Below the pieces are notes generated by a model. The model was not told the DNA's origin. It ran no database searches and saw only the letters and a program-made list of their open reading frames with translations. Both the position numbers and the translations under genes were made by a program. 64,000 bases of DNA from Rhabdophis nuchalis (Eukaryota; Chordata; Lepidosauria; Squamata; Natricidae), in NCBI GenBank assembly GCA_039707465.1, contig CM077647.1:46774110-46838109 (forward strand), in the 5' to 3' direction. This document shows positions 1 to 12,200 of this stretch, piece by piece (position 1 is the first letter of the stretch; each line of letters begins with the position of its first letter).

Positions 1-3000
1 AAGGGGTGAAGCCGGCAGAGTGAGGAAGGAAGCGGAAGGATCCATCAAGAGGGGGGATACACACTTCGTTTCCATAGAGGGTCTACCCATCAAGACGGTC
101 GTAGGGAGGGGTAGGTGCGATGGGAGACAGGCTCCTTTTTCCCGGTTGGGGACACAGGGCCGTTGTTTACAAGGGTTCAGGTGCCACAACCCCCGCAGGC
201 TAGGTGGTCAAGGATTACAGAGCCAGGACCCGAAGCTGATGTTTTGCAATGCCAGGTCCATGGTCAACAAAGCCCCCCTCGTTCACGACCTTGTGTCGGA
301 GGGGGACCCGGACCTGGTAGGAATAGCGGAGACCTGGTTGGGGCAAGAGGGAGGACTTCCCCTCGTAGAAATGTGCCCGCCAGGTTACCACGCTTTTCAT
401 CAGCCACGGGCCCTAGGCAGGGGTGGAGGGGTTGCGGTTATTGTTAGAGAAGGTCTTGAGCCGAGAGAGACCACTGTACCACAGACCACCGGCCCACAGA
501 CCACAGAGTCCCTCTGCGTGAAGTGGGGCCTAGGGAGGCAGTTGGGCATGCTGATTGTATACCTGGCTCCCCGCTATGTAACAGCAGCCCTGCCCGAGCT
601 CCTTGAGGTGATCGCCGCGATGGCAGTTGAGACCCCTAGACTGGTTGTCATGGGGGACTTCAATCTGCCATCATCAGAGGCAGCTCGGGAGTTCATGGCC
701 TCCATGACGGCCATGGACCTGACCCAAGTAATTCAGGGCCCCAGGCACGAGGGAGGACACACGCTGGATTTAATCTTTGTCTCTGGTCAGTGGGAGAGTG
801 ATCTGGGTATAGGGGACATAGCCATCACACCCCTGTCATGGTCAGACCACTCATTTCTCCGGCTCGACTTTCCAATCGCTACACCCCACCGCGGGGAGGC
901 AGAACCGGATTCACCTATATGGTTCCGCCCCAAGCGCCTGATGGACCCGGATTCCAGACAGTTCTTGGGCCATTACCTGTGTCCTTGACCCGTGCCCCGG
1001 CAGAGGACCTGGTAGCCGCGTGGAACATCGCGGCCACGGGGGCCTTGGATCGGGTCGTGCCCTTGCGGCCTCTTTTGCGGCGACGAGTCACCCAGGCTCC
1101 TTGGTTTACCGAGGAGCTGAGGGTGATGAAGCGCCACAAGAGATGCCTAGAGAGGAGGTGGAGATCCATATGGTCTGAATCTGACCGAACACAGGTGAGA
1201 GCCCACTTACGGACTTACCTTGTGGCGTTGAGAGTGGCCAAACGTCATCATTGTGCCACCCTCATCGCATCCGCAGATAACCGCTCTGCCGCCCTTTTTA
1301 GGGTGACCTGCTCCCTCCTTTAACAGAGGGCGCGGGAAGCCCCATTGCAGGGTAGAGCAGAGGAATTTGGGGAATATTTGCAGGATAAAATCGCTCAGAT
1401 TCGGAGCGAGTTGGCCTCCATCGAAAGTGGCCCAGTGGGATGCCCCGAGGCAGATCTTGAGACAGTTTTGTGGGAAGAGTTTGACACTGTTACTTCCGAA
1501 GATATGGACAGGTTACGTGGGTGACTGCGAGCTACCACAAGTTTATTGGACCCGTGTCCCTCCTGGCATGTACTGGCATCCTGGGAGGTCACACGAGGCT
1601 GGCTCCAGGAGGTGGTCAACGCTTCCTTGAGTGAGGGGTTCTTGCTGGCCTCCCTTAAAGAGGCGGTGGTGAGACCACTCCTCAAGAAGCCCTCTCTGGA
1701 CCCAGCATTATTGGTAAATTACCGTCCGGTCTCCAACCTTCACTTTCTGGCGAAGGTTGTAGAGAGTGTGGTGGCACAACAGTTCCCCCGTCTCTTGGAG
1801 GAAATTGATTATCTGGACACGCGCCAGTCCGGCTTCCGGCCCGGGCACAGCACCGAGACGGCATTGGTCACGTTGGTAGATGATCTCTGGATGGCCAGAG
1901 ATCGGGGTTGTTCCTCCATCCTGGTCCTATTAGACCTCTCAGCGGCTTTTGATACCATCGACCATGGTATCCTATTGGTATCCTATCCAGGAGAGAGAGG
2001 TCGACCTCGAGACCCCTCACTTGTGGGGTGCCTCAGGGGTCGGTCCTCTCGCCTCTCCTGTTCAACACATATATGAAGCCGCTGGGTGAGATCATCCATG
2101 GCTTTGGGTAGAGTACCACCTCTACGCTGACGACACGCAGCTGTATATATCTACCCCAAACCAGCCCAGTGATGCTGTAGAGGTGATGTGCCAGTGCCTG
2201 GAAGTCGTGCGGGTCTGGATGGGAAGGAACAGACTCAGACTCAACCCGTCCAAGACCGAGTGGCTGTGGTTCCCGGCATCCCGGTACAGCCAGTTGACTC
2301 CATCACTGGCCATAGGGGGCGAACATCTAGCCCCCGTGGATGGGGCACGCAACTTGGGCGTCCTCCTTGATGCACGGCTGTCCATGGAAGATCAAGTGAC
2401 AGCCGTAGCCAGGAGGGCGTTTTACCAGGTTCGTCTGGTCCGCCAGTTGCGTCCCCTACTGGACCGGGGTGCCCATTGCACAATCACTCATGCTCTCATG
2501 ACATCCCGACTGGACTACTGCAATGCTCTCTACATGGGGCTTCCCTTGAGGTGCACCCGAAGACTTCAGCTTGTCCAGAATGCCTTCGCGTGGGCAATTA
2601 TGGGAACTTCTAGGTTTTCCCATGTAACACCGCTCCTGCGCGAGCTGCATTGGCTGCCTGTCGTCTTTCGGGTGCGCTTCAAGGTGTTGGTTATCATCTT
2701 TAAAGCGCTCCATGGCACGGGACCTAGTTATCTGTGGGATCGCATCCTGTCCCACACATCCCTGCGGCCGATTCGCTTCTCCGGGTGCCGTCCACTAGGC
2801 TGTGCCAGCGGGCGATGCCCAGGGGAAGGGCCTTCTCTGTGGCAGGCCCGACCCTCTGGAACGACCTTCCCCCCGATATTAGATCAACTACGGACCTCCG
2901 CTCCTTCCATCAAAAATTAAAAACACATTTCTTTTGCTTGGCCGGCCTGGGATAACTTAACTGTTTTTAGGGGTTTTTAGGGGTTTGTTTTAGTTTTAAC

Positions 3001-3162
3001 ATGGGATTTTAGCGCAGGGTTTACTTTAATTCTTTTTTAATATTGTATTGTTTGTGGTTTTATATGCATTTTTAATTTCCCTGTGCCCCGCCTCGTGTCC
3101 CTTCGGGGAGAGAGAGCGGGTTATAAATTAAATTATTTATTTATTTTATTTTATTTTATTTT
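1..3162 (+). mobile_element. L2-clade LINE, copy 1 (defective, near full-length ORF2)
   Basis: Non-LTR retrotransposon whose ORF2 would encode an endonuclease and reverse transcriptase for target-primed insertion. An apurinic-type endonuclease domain runs from about 238 to 990 (CNARS at 245, GDFNLPS near 654, SDHS near 841), followed by the [10 protein letters not shown] near 1718, [10 protein letters not shown] near 1828, LDLSAAFDT near 1930 and an intact YADD at 2123-2134. The RT continues into the usual C-terminal domain, ending near 2955. A frameshift lies near 960-990. Compared with the copy at 9.3-12.3 kb, roughly 95 bp are missing between the AAFDT and GVPQG blocks, so the copy is dead. 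The 3' end has the CCCTGTGCCCCGCC...GGGGAGAG segment shared by all L2 tails here and finishes in a TTTTA repeat (3127-3160). The 5' end may extend left of the window. L2 is preferred over CR1 from the RT motifs and tail. Confidence 0.88.
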
Positions 3163-4232
3163 ACACAACTTTTACAGAAACAACCTACTGGAGGGGGATC
3201 GCAGGACCCGTCGCAGGACCCGTCAGTTATGGAAATGTTTTAGGAAATAATGAAAAATGTGAATGAAATGCGGAAAGAGTTGACAGATTTAACACTTGAA
3301 TTTAGGGAAACGAAAAAAATCACAAAGGAAAACAAACATAAAATTGTGAAGTTAGAGAAAGGGGTGGCTGAGATGGGGGAGGAGGTTAAAGAGATCCGGA
3401 GGGAAGGTCTAGAATTGGGAGCTAATAATACTATAATTAAATTTGAAAGGATGTCTTTTTTTCTCAGGTTCCAGAAATTGCCAGAGTCAGAAAATGAAGA
3501 TCTCAAAGATATTATGAGTACAATATTAGCAAAATACCTTAAAAGAGATAAAGATCAACTCTGGTGGGATATGGACCTGGTTTATAGAATTAATTCAGCT
3601 TATGCTAGGACACATAATGTACCAAGAGAAGTTCATGTTAAATTTCTTAGGAGATCCACAAGGAATGAGATTTTGAGGGCCCAACGGGATGAAACTTTGA
3701 AATACCAGGACAAAGAAATAACCATCTTGAAACAAATTCCGAAAAAAATTAGAGAAATAAGAAGGAAGTATTTCTTCCTGTCTAAGAAACTATATAAAAA
3801 ATGAATTTGGTTCAAGTGGTTATTGCCAGAGAGAATGTTGATCTTTTGGGAAGGGGGCAGGGTAAAAATTAAAACATTAATTGAGGCAGAGGCATTTATT
3901 CAAAAACATTCTCCCCAGTTGGGAGGCGAAGATGGGGGAACAGGGGGAGCGACGGCCCCGCCTGGAGATAAGGAAGAAGAGTCAATTGCGAAAAGACTTA
4001 GATCTCAAAAATGATTTTGTTTGAAATTATATTGCAATTGTTGATACATGAGAAAATGGCAAAGAAAAAGATGATTGAATGTATGGACTATGTAATCTTT
4101 TTATGTGTTTAACCTTTACTTTTAAAAATGTAAATGGCAGGGAAGCTGCCAAAATGTTATTTTCACCTTTAACCCTTTTCCCTGTAAAAACTTTGAAAAC
4201 CAATAAAACTCTTTTTAAAAAAAAGATTAATG

Positions 4233-4235
<3 letters not shown>
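3163..4235 (+). mobile_element. L1-type ORF1-only element (HAL1-like) with its own 3' end
   Basis: A unit with an L1-type ORF1 (3250-4014) followed within about 220 bp by a 3' end holding CAATAAAAC and a short A-run (near 4201-4225). No endonuclease or reverse transcriptase ORF lies between. The organisation resembles the half-L1 (HAL1) elements known in mammals, which carry ORF1 only and need L1 machinery supplied in trans. It could instead be a single L1 copy with a large internal deletion. It begins directly after the 3' tail of the L2 copy and is followed by a CA microsatellite. Confidence 0.62.
3250..4014 (+). pseudogene. L1 ORF1p-like RNA-binding protein, one premature stop
   Basis: The frame runs 255 codons including the terminal stop, with one in-frame TGA at 3802-3804. 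L1 ORF1p is a trimeric nucleic-acid chaperone that coats L1 RNA. The first 55 or so residues are charged and heptad-like, as expected for the coiled coil. They are followed by the RRM-like region (FLRFQKLPE, then EVHVKFLRRSTRNEI) and the C-terminal domain (ITILKQIPKKIREIRRKYF). The text continues in the same frame after the TGA (WLLPERMLIFWEG...), so a single change broke an otherwise intact protein. The final 40 residues are rich in Gly, Glu and Lys, like squamate L1 ORF1 tails. Start chosen at the first Met before the coiled coil; an earlier start upstream is possible. Confidence 0.72.

Positions 4236-4270
<35 letters not shown>
4235..4270. repeat. (CA)n microsatellite
   Basis: About 18 CA repeats directly after the 3' end of the L1-type unit. 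Confidence 0.95.
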
Positions 4271-4271
<1 letters not shown>

Positions 4272-4557
4272 TTTCTGTGTTCTTATTCATGTTTGTTCTT
4301 ATTCCTGTTATCTTGCACATGAGTAACAAACTAAATATATACAATAAATATAAAAATAAATTCATGAAGCTTCCCTCTTTATGGCCTTTATATTGTGTTT
4401 TACTCCCAATCAGATTTGAAATGTCAAAGCAAATGAAATTAATTTGATTTTAATTTCATTGGTTGTCTGAATATCTGCTATTAAATTGATTGCTTAGATT
4501 TTCTGCAGGATGATGATCTGTGTTTTTTTCCTCAATGATAGATCCACTGCCTTTGTA

Positions 4558-5366
4558 CAGTTAGCTCTCAACTTATGACTGGTTAGTGATCATTCAAGGT
4601 CAGTGATACCTAACTTTTTCTCATCGCATGCCAAAATGGAGGCAGTGCAGAGGGGGTTGTGGGCATGCCCCCACCCATAATCCTATGTGTGTGATACCCC
4701 ATATGCATGTGACCCCCCCCCCACATGAATGCACGCCCAACTCCCCCCCATGCATGCACATGCAACCCCCACTCTTCCTCCACGTTCAAGGTTAAAATGG
4801 ACCTCTGCAAAGCTACTTATGATCTAGCTTCAAAGTTCCAACATTCATTTCCCCCAAGGTCACATATTCACATGTTGTGTTTTTGGCAATGAGACCATAT
4901 TTGCAGCTGTTTGCAGTGTTCTGTAATCATATTATGTGATGTATGGCTTTTTTTGCTGGAAATCAGTGTTTACTTCTGATTTCTGGCCCCCCAAAAAAGC
5001 CATTGTGGGCAATGGATTTGTTTAACAGCCCTAACATTCATTCACTTAACTATCATTGCAAAAAGGGGGATACAATTTGACATAGTGATATGGTGATACA
5101 TTTAGTGGTTGGCATGACTTAAGTCCATAATTCCAGATCAAAGATGGATTCCTTCTGGTTTGGTCTGGATTGGGCGAACTGGTAGTGGTGGCTGCAAGCT
5201 CCGCCCACCCATCCAGACTCTTCTGTGTATGAGCCGAAGTATTGTGCATGCACACGAGCATAAGTGTGACCGCATGAGCATGAGTGAACCAGTAGTGCTG
5301 GGATTTGCCCATCTTTGGGTTGCAAATCTTATGACTGAATTTTGGTCATAAATTGAAGACCACCTG
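4558..5366. repeat. TIR DNA-transposon remnant with nested hAT-like piece
   Basis: The left end (CAGTTAGCTCTCAACTTATG) and right end (CATAAATTGAAGACCACCTG) are inverted, and TA flanks both sides. The same termini occur at 13285-13890 and 56988-57273, so this is a family. Inside, near 4595, sits a left end of another family (CAGTGATACCTAAC, as at 14377 and 40796) with a C-rich core to about 4800. At 5138-5325 there is a further piece with CAAAGATGG-type ends. No transposase reading frame is visible. Confidence 0.55.
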
Positions 5367-5562
5367 TATTGAGCTCATGTCTGGTTGCTGGTCACCCCCC
5401 TTCTTGTCTTTCCTCATAATGTTCCTTACATAATAGATTTTTTTCAGTGAGTTGGTGTGTTCAGACTTTGATCATTTTGAGTCTAGTCATTTATGCCTTG
5501 TATTTGTTTGTTTTCTGAATATCCATGCCAATTTCCGATGTTTTCTCCAATACCAAAATTCT

Positions 5563-6208
5563 CAAATTCTATCCTGCTTCTTCAAAATTCAACTATTTCT
5601 TAAATAAAGCATCTTAATGAAAAACATTGCCTGAATGATTCTGATCTTTGTAAATAAAGATATATTTTGTTATCTGAATGCCTTTTCCCAGACTTTTATT
5701 GCTATTTTACAGAGTGCTAATGTTTAGCACATATATTGACTGCTGATTTCTTGATAGTTAATCTTGAAAGACAGACACTATTTATTACTAAAATGTCTTT
5801 GGAATATTAATTGAATAATCGTACTTCCTTAAAATCCCCAATTCCTAGTCCAAATCAAAAAAAGTTTTGATTCACTTGGACATTTTTGGTGGGAAGAGAT
5901 TAGCCATGTGAAGAGGGAAGAAAAAAATTAGTGGGGCTGCAATACAGGTATGTCAGGTTTCTCCGCTATTTTACAAGCAAGAATGCAGAAAGTCATTGAA
6001 GAGAGACTTTTGCCTGCAATGTAATCATCTCATGATTGTGAGATGATTACATTGTACTCTGTAAAATAGCAATAAAAGTCTGGGAAAAGGCATTTAGATA
6101 ACAAAATATATCTTTATTTACAAAGATCAGAATCATTCAGGCAATATTTTTCATTAAGATGCTTTGTTTAAAAAATAGTTGAATTTTGAAGAAGCAGGAT
6201 AGAATTTG
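5563..6208. repeat. Long inverted repeat, 153-bp arms, 340-bp spacer
   Basis: The left arm 5563-5715 and right arm 6056-6208 are reverse complements with 4 mismatches in 153 (about 97%). The spacer 5716-6055 ends in a second, perfect 16-bp hairpin (6017-6032 with 6039-6054, 6-nt loop) that almost touches the right arm. The arms are AT-rich, match none of the TE families named elsewhere in the window, and carry no coding potential. It is either a recent inverted duplication or a fold-back element. Confidence 0.85.
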
Positions 6209-6239
6209 TGAATTTGTGAATCTCATGATGATTACATGC

Positions 6240-7770
6240 TTTGTCTCATTTTGTGTTGGTCATTTCAAACAGAAGAAACATTCTGATTTTAGTTAAATGT
6301 GATGCTTCAAGAAAAGCCAGAGCAAAAAAAGAGACAAAGTCTTGCAAGTCTGTTACCTTGCCCAAAGGTATTGAGGAACAATCACTTTTCAACACCTTTC
6401 AGAAAAGCATCAGAGTGGGAGTTATTCTGCTGATTTCTGTCCTGCAATTATATTTAAACACAATATAAATAATTGTCATCTTAAAATACCAGTATTACTT
6501 TTCCCAGTCTTTTAATTTCACTGATCTTAGTGAGAGAGTCCTTTATGTCAGAAAGGGAAAAGATAATGACTTCCAAAATGATTTATTTATTTATCTATTT
6601 TGAAAATTGATATAGTATAATATAGCATAATCTTCAAAAGTGCCTCTAACAAGAGTAAATCCCAATCCCATACCTCCTAGATCATGGGATGCAGATTGAT
6701 TTTGGATTAAACATTTTATCTTGTATAGAATAGAATCAGCAAGTAAAATTAGATTTTAGTTTACTTTTGATGTGATAGTCCAAATGTTCCAGAACTGATT
6801 GCTATTGGATCCTTATCATGAATAAAGTACTGCCTGTGTCATGGAAGTGGCTGACACTGATAAATGAACACACTTTCTTTATTTTGTTAAAAAGCATTAT
6901 GTACCAACCAAGATTATGATGGACAGCGAAGGGCAATATTCACAAGGCCATCTAATGATTACCATGGCATATGGAAGATTGCAAAGAGTGTATGGTGAAA
7001 AACACGGATTAATGACATGGAAAGGAAAGGAAAGGAAAGGAAAGGAAAGATGTAAGATCTACATCTGAGTGATGGTGGAATGTCTTGTGGACTTATGAGA
7101 ATATCTGCTTTTGGTTGCTTACCCTCTCAACTACTAACTTTCACTAATCTGAATATACATTCTCCCTAGAATGGGAAGACAGTACCATCAATTCCTTACT
7201 AACTCTACTTCAGATGTAAACTCCTTTCTGTTTGCCTTTGTGACAAAACAGTATTTACCATTGAGAATACATTAAAGTAGTTCATATTTGAATTGAGAAA
7301 TATACTACAGAGGTAATAATCTTGGAATGTTTAATCATTACACATATGTAATTGTTGTTGAAATGCATTCTGTTGGCATACTCGCTAATTAGTTCAACAA
7401 TGATAAACATAAAAATAGAATTATGTAAGTTGATGACAATTGAAAGCTGACTGGCTGACTTTTGGCCCAGCTACTCTGTCTGAACCCACTCCACCCCATA
7501 GAGTGTAGTTGAAAGAAAATAGGAGGCAGGAGCACTCAGTGATGTAGAAAATAAAGATGGTGTAATAACAACAAAACTAACATTCCTGTGAATTGTGATA
7601 CTTAAGGATCCATAGATGATTTTTCAGGGAAATTATGTAACATTGATGATGACTGAAGAGAAGATATTATTGTCAGGTAATTTCAGTGGCTGGTTGAGAA
7701 TGAAAACCAGAAAGTTACAGAATGAATGAGAATGATTGTTTGGTGAGTATCTACTTAGAAAAAAACATCA
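6240..7770. other. AT-rich stretch without recognised genes
   Basis: I see no exon, no conserved protein frame and no clear TE ends. The only pattern is a short GGAAA pentamer repeat at about 7018-7050. Confidence 0.6.
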
Positions 7771-7948
7771 GTATGGTGGATGGGAGGGACAGGTATGGCA
7801 GTAGCAGGGGGCCATATCATGTTCGGGGAGCACACGTCCGCTGTCTTCAAGAGGTTGCACGCTCCGGCACCCAATGCTTCTCTCGTCCCCCAGGTTTTCC
7901 AGATCCTCAGGGCATGGGCCTGCGTCTGATGTTGTGCAATGCCAGGTC
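7771..7948 (+). mobile_element. L2-clade LINE copy 2, 5' part
   Basis: Matches the leader and start of the endonuclease of copy 1 (ending in TTGTGCAATGCCAGGTC). It is cut off exactly where a hAT element begins at 7949. The same LINE resumes at 9299 with the duplicated target. Confidence 0.8.
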
Positions 7949-9298
7949 CAGGGGTGGGTTTCTAAGGGTTCGCACCGGATCCCGCGAGCCCTTTCATCAA
8001 ATTTCCCGATCCCGAGCGTTCCCTTTGGACCGTGGACCCGGAAGTAAGTCCTCCGCGTTCGTCCCCGCCCCCCGCCACCCAGCCAACGCTAAAATCGCTG
8101 GATGCCGGGGGGGCGGCTAACCGCCGCTGCTAACTGCTGCTCCCTCAGCTGGGGCGGGCAGGCAGGAAAGCAAGCAAGGCGGCTGCGCTGTCTTCTTTTT
8201 CCCTCAGCGAAGCGCTGCCGCGGCCGCCACAGGAGCGGCACTTCGCTGAGGGAAAAAGAAGACAGCGCAGCCGCCTTGCTTGCTTTCCTGCCTGCCCGCC
8301 CCAGCCCCTGCTGCTGCCGCCGCCGCGGCAGAGAGGAGGGGGGGGCAGCCCCCTGGGCAGAGCGCACAGCCAGGCGGCCAGGGCAGGCTAAGGCGAGTGA
8401 TCGCGGGGGGCGGGGACGGGGGGCGGGGGCGGGGACGCCAGGTTCCTTCGTCCGGGGGTGGGTGAACGAGCGAACAAGCAAGCGCGGGAGGGCAAGGAAA
8501 CTTGCTGCAGCAGTGCCCAACAACCTGCCTGCCCACTGCCTGCGGTTACTCGCTCGCTCACCTACCCACCGGACGAAGGAAGCTGGCGTCCGGTGGGTGA
8601 GTGAGCGAGTGAGTAACTGTGGCCGACTGGCCGGCGGGCGGGTAAGGAAAGTTGCTTGCTCACCCATCGGACGCCAGGTTCCTTCGTCCGGTGTATGGAT
8701 GAGAGAGAGAGAGAGTAAATACAGCTGGCGGGCCGGTCAGGCTACTTCCAGGAGCTGAGGAGGTTTGTGGGGGGGGGGGAGACAGACAGACAGAGAGAGG
8801 CACAGACACACAGAGAGACAGGGAGGGAGGGGGGAACCAGAGAGTGACAGACACACACAGAGAGACAGAGAGTGGGAGGGAGGGAGAGAAAGATAGACAG
8901 AGACACAGAATGAGTGATTTAAGTGCCTGAATGTGAGACAGACAGACAGACACACACACACACACAGAGTGACAGATGGGCAAACAAAGGAGAGAGAGAC
9001 AGAGAGAGAGAGAAAAAAAGAAGGTGGGAGAAAGAAAGAGAGAAAGAAAGACAGAAGGAAAGAAAGAAAAAGAAAGAGAGAGAGAGAGAACTTATGACCA
9101 CAATTAAGCCCAAAGGTTTGGTTGCTAACCAAGACCATTGTTAAGTGAGTTTCACATTTTCCAAATTGGCCACTCCCACCTGGTCACATGGCCGGCAAGC
9201 CACTCCCACCCGGTCACATGGCCAGCAAGCCACTCCCACCCGGTCACATGGCCAGCAAGCCACAGAACCTGTTCCAAAAATTTTGAAACCCACCCCTG
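7949..9298. mobile_element. Non-autonomous hAT element inserted in L2 copy 2
   Basis: Perfect 14-bp terminal inverted repeats (CAGGGGTGGGTTTC...GAAACCCACCCCTG) are flanked by a perfect 8-bp target duplication GCCAGGTC (7941-7948 and 9299-9306), the hallmark of the hAT superfamily. The interior has three modules: a GC-rich part with strong hairpins (about 8040-8700), a purine tract of GAGA/GAAA type (8700-9090), and a segment beginning near 9090 (CTTATGACCACAATTAAGCC...) with about three copies of a 30-bp CACTCCCACC-GGTCACATGGCC unit. No transposase is encoded. The last module recurs at 36.4, 47.7 and 52.1 kb. Confidence 0.88.
8151..8302. repeat. Perfect 62-bp inverted repeat (hairpin) in the hAT core
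   Basis: The arms 8151-8212 and 8241-8302 are exact reverse complements, with a 28-bp GC-rich spacer. It lies in the GC-rich module of the hAT element and would form a very stable cruciform or RNA hairpin. Confidence 0.93.
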
Positions 9299-12200
9299 GC
9301 CAGGTCCGTGGTAAAGAAAGCTCCCCTCATCTGTGATCTTGTGCAGGAGGGAGGAGTGGACCTGGCAGGTATTACGGAGACCTGGTTGGGCCAGGAGGGG
9401 GGTTCCCCTCATGGAACTGTGCCCAACAGGTTTCCATGCATTTCAGCAGCCTAGGGCTCAGGGTAGGGGTGAGGGGGTGGCAGTCGTTATAAAGGAGGAT
9501 TTGTGCCCGAGCGAGGCCACTGTACCTCAGACAGTAGGATGTGAGTCCCTCCTTGTGAAGTAGGGTCGTGGGGTACAGATGGGCTTGCTGACCACATACC
9601 TGGCTCCTGGCTGCGTGGCAGCAGCCCTGCCCAAGCTGCTCGACGTGATTGCCGGGGTGGCGGTTAGTACCCCTAGGCTTATCATCATGGGGGATTTCAA
9701 CCTGCCATCTGCCAGCAAAGCATTGGAGGCAGCTTGGGAGTTCATGGCCTCCATGACAGCCATGGACCTGACCCAATTAGTTCAAGGCCCCATGCACATC
9801 GGGGGACACACCCTGGATTTGATTTTTGTCTCTGGTCAGTGGTAGAAGGATCTGGGAAGAGGGGATATAGCCATTGAACCCTTGTCATGGTCAGATCACT
9901 CGCTCCTAGTGGATTTCCAATCCGCTACCCCCTCCCAAGGGAGGTGGATCCCACTAGATGGTTCCGCCCCAGGCACCTGATGGACCCTGATAGGTTCCTG
10001 AAGGAGCTTGGGCCACTTCCATAGGCTATGGCTCACGACTCGGCTGGAGAACTAGTGGTTGCATGGGACAGGGTGGCTGCTGGGGCTCTGGACAGCATCA
10101 TGCCTTTGCGGCCTCTGATCTGGTGCCGAACCCAGTTGGCTCCTTGGTTCTCTGAGGAGCTGAGGGAGATGAAGCACCAGAAAAGATGCTTAGAGAGCAG
10201 TTGGAGGGCCAGCCGTTCCGAATCTGATCGGACACTGGTGAGGTCTTATGTCAACACCTACCTAGTGGTGATAAAAGTGGCAAAGTTTAATTACTTATTG
10301 CGTCTGCAGAAAATCACCCAGCCGCCCAGTTTAGGGTGACCCGCTCCCTCTTACATAGGGAAACACGGGAGGACCCCTTGCAGGTTAAAGCTGAGGATTT
10401 TGTACAATACCTTCAAGACAAAATCGCTCAGATTCGGGTATTGTTGGACTCTGACTGGGTGGGGCTAGATGGGCTGATGGAGGTGGGTCTTGAGAATGTT
10501 ATCTGGGAGGAGTTTGACCCTGTGACTCCTGAGGATGTAGACAGGATTTTGGGTAGGCTTAGTGCTGCCACATGATTATTGGACCCGTGTCCCTCCTGGT
10601 TGGTGCTGGCCACCAGAGAGATTACACGAGGCTGGCTCCAGGGTATTATCAATGCTTCTTTGAGAGAGGGTTTCTTCCACACTGCTTTGAAAGAGGCAGT
10701 AGTGAGGCCGCTTCTCAAGAAGCCTTCCCTGGACCCGGCGCTTTTGGCAAACTATTGTCCAGTCTCCAACCTTCGCTTTGTGACAAAGGTTGTTGAGAGT
10801 GTGGTGGTGCAACAGCTTCCCAGGTACCTGGATGAAGCTGTCTATCTTGATCCATACCAGTCAGGTTTCAGGCCTGGGTACAGCACGGAAACAGCATTGG
10901 TTGCATTGGTCAATGATCTCTGGACGGCTCGGGACAGGGGTTGTTCCTCTGTCTGGTCCTATTAGACCTCTCAGCGGCCTTTGATACCATCAACCATGGT
11001 ATCATGCTGCAGCAGTTGGAGGAGTTAGGGGTGGGGGGCACTGTACTTCGGTGGTTCTCCTCCTTCCTCTCTGGCCGTTCGCAGTTTGTGTTGACGGGGG
11101 GGGGACAAAGGTCGTCGTCAAGGTGCCTCACTTGTGGAGTGCCCCAGGGGTCGGTCCTCTCGCCACTTCTGTTCAACATTTATGTGAAGCCGCTGGGCAA
11201 GATCATCCAGGGTTTTGGGGTAAAGTTCCATCAGTACGCTGATGATACGCAGCTGTACATTTCATCCCCAGACCACCCCAATGGTGCCCTTGATGTGATG
11301 TCCCAGTGCCTGGAGGCCGTGCAGATCTGGATGGGGAGGAACAGGCTCAGTCTCAACCCCTCCAAGACCAAATGGCTGTGGTTGCCGGCATCCCGTTACA
11401 GTCAGTTGGTTCCTTCGCTGGCTATGGGGGGTGAGATCTTAGCCCCCACAGGAAGTGTTCACAACTTGGGTGTCCTCCTGGATGCACGGCTGTCCTTAGA
11501 AGATCATATGACGACAGGGGGGCTTTTTATCAGGTTCGCCTGATTTACCAGTTCTGTCCCTTCCTAGAACGGGATGCCCTACGCACAGTCACTCACACCC
11601 TCTTCCTGTCTGGACTACTGCAATGCTCTCTACATGGGGCTCCCCTTGAAGAGCACCCGGAGGCTTCAACTGGTCCAGAATGCAGCCACACAGGTAATTA
11701 TGGGGGCGACGTGACACTCCCATGTAACACCCCTCCTGCACGAGCTACACTGGCTTCCAGTGGTTTTCTGGGTGCGATTCAAGGTGTTGGTTAGCATCTT
11801 TAAAGCGCTCCATGGCTTAGGACCTGGGTACCTACGAGATCGCCTTCTGCCACTGAGAGCCTCCCACTGGCCTATATGCTCCCATAGAGAGGGTCTCCTC
11901 ACGGTGCCGTCGGCTATACAATGTCGACTGGCAACACCCAGAGGGAGAGCCTTCTCCGCGGGAGCATCTGCCCTCTGAAACGAATTGCCCCCAGAATTAA
12001 GAACTATCCCTGACTTACGCACCTTCGCCACGGTCTCAAAACCTTTCTTTTTCAACAAGCCGGGCTGGCATAAAGTATTATTTTTAAATGTTTAAATTTA
12101 AATTTTTAAATTTAAATTTCTATTATTTTAATTAGGGTTAGTTTGGGGTTTTTTTCCACGTTTCGGCTAATATTTTAATTATGTTTTTTAAAAGCTTTTT

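Noticed and set aside
8089..8758. Overlapping long open frames on both strands (192 and 218 codons) in GC-rich DNA
   Set aside because: They lie inside the hAT element 7949-9298, mirror each other because of the inverted repeats, and resemble no protein family.
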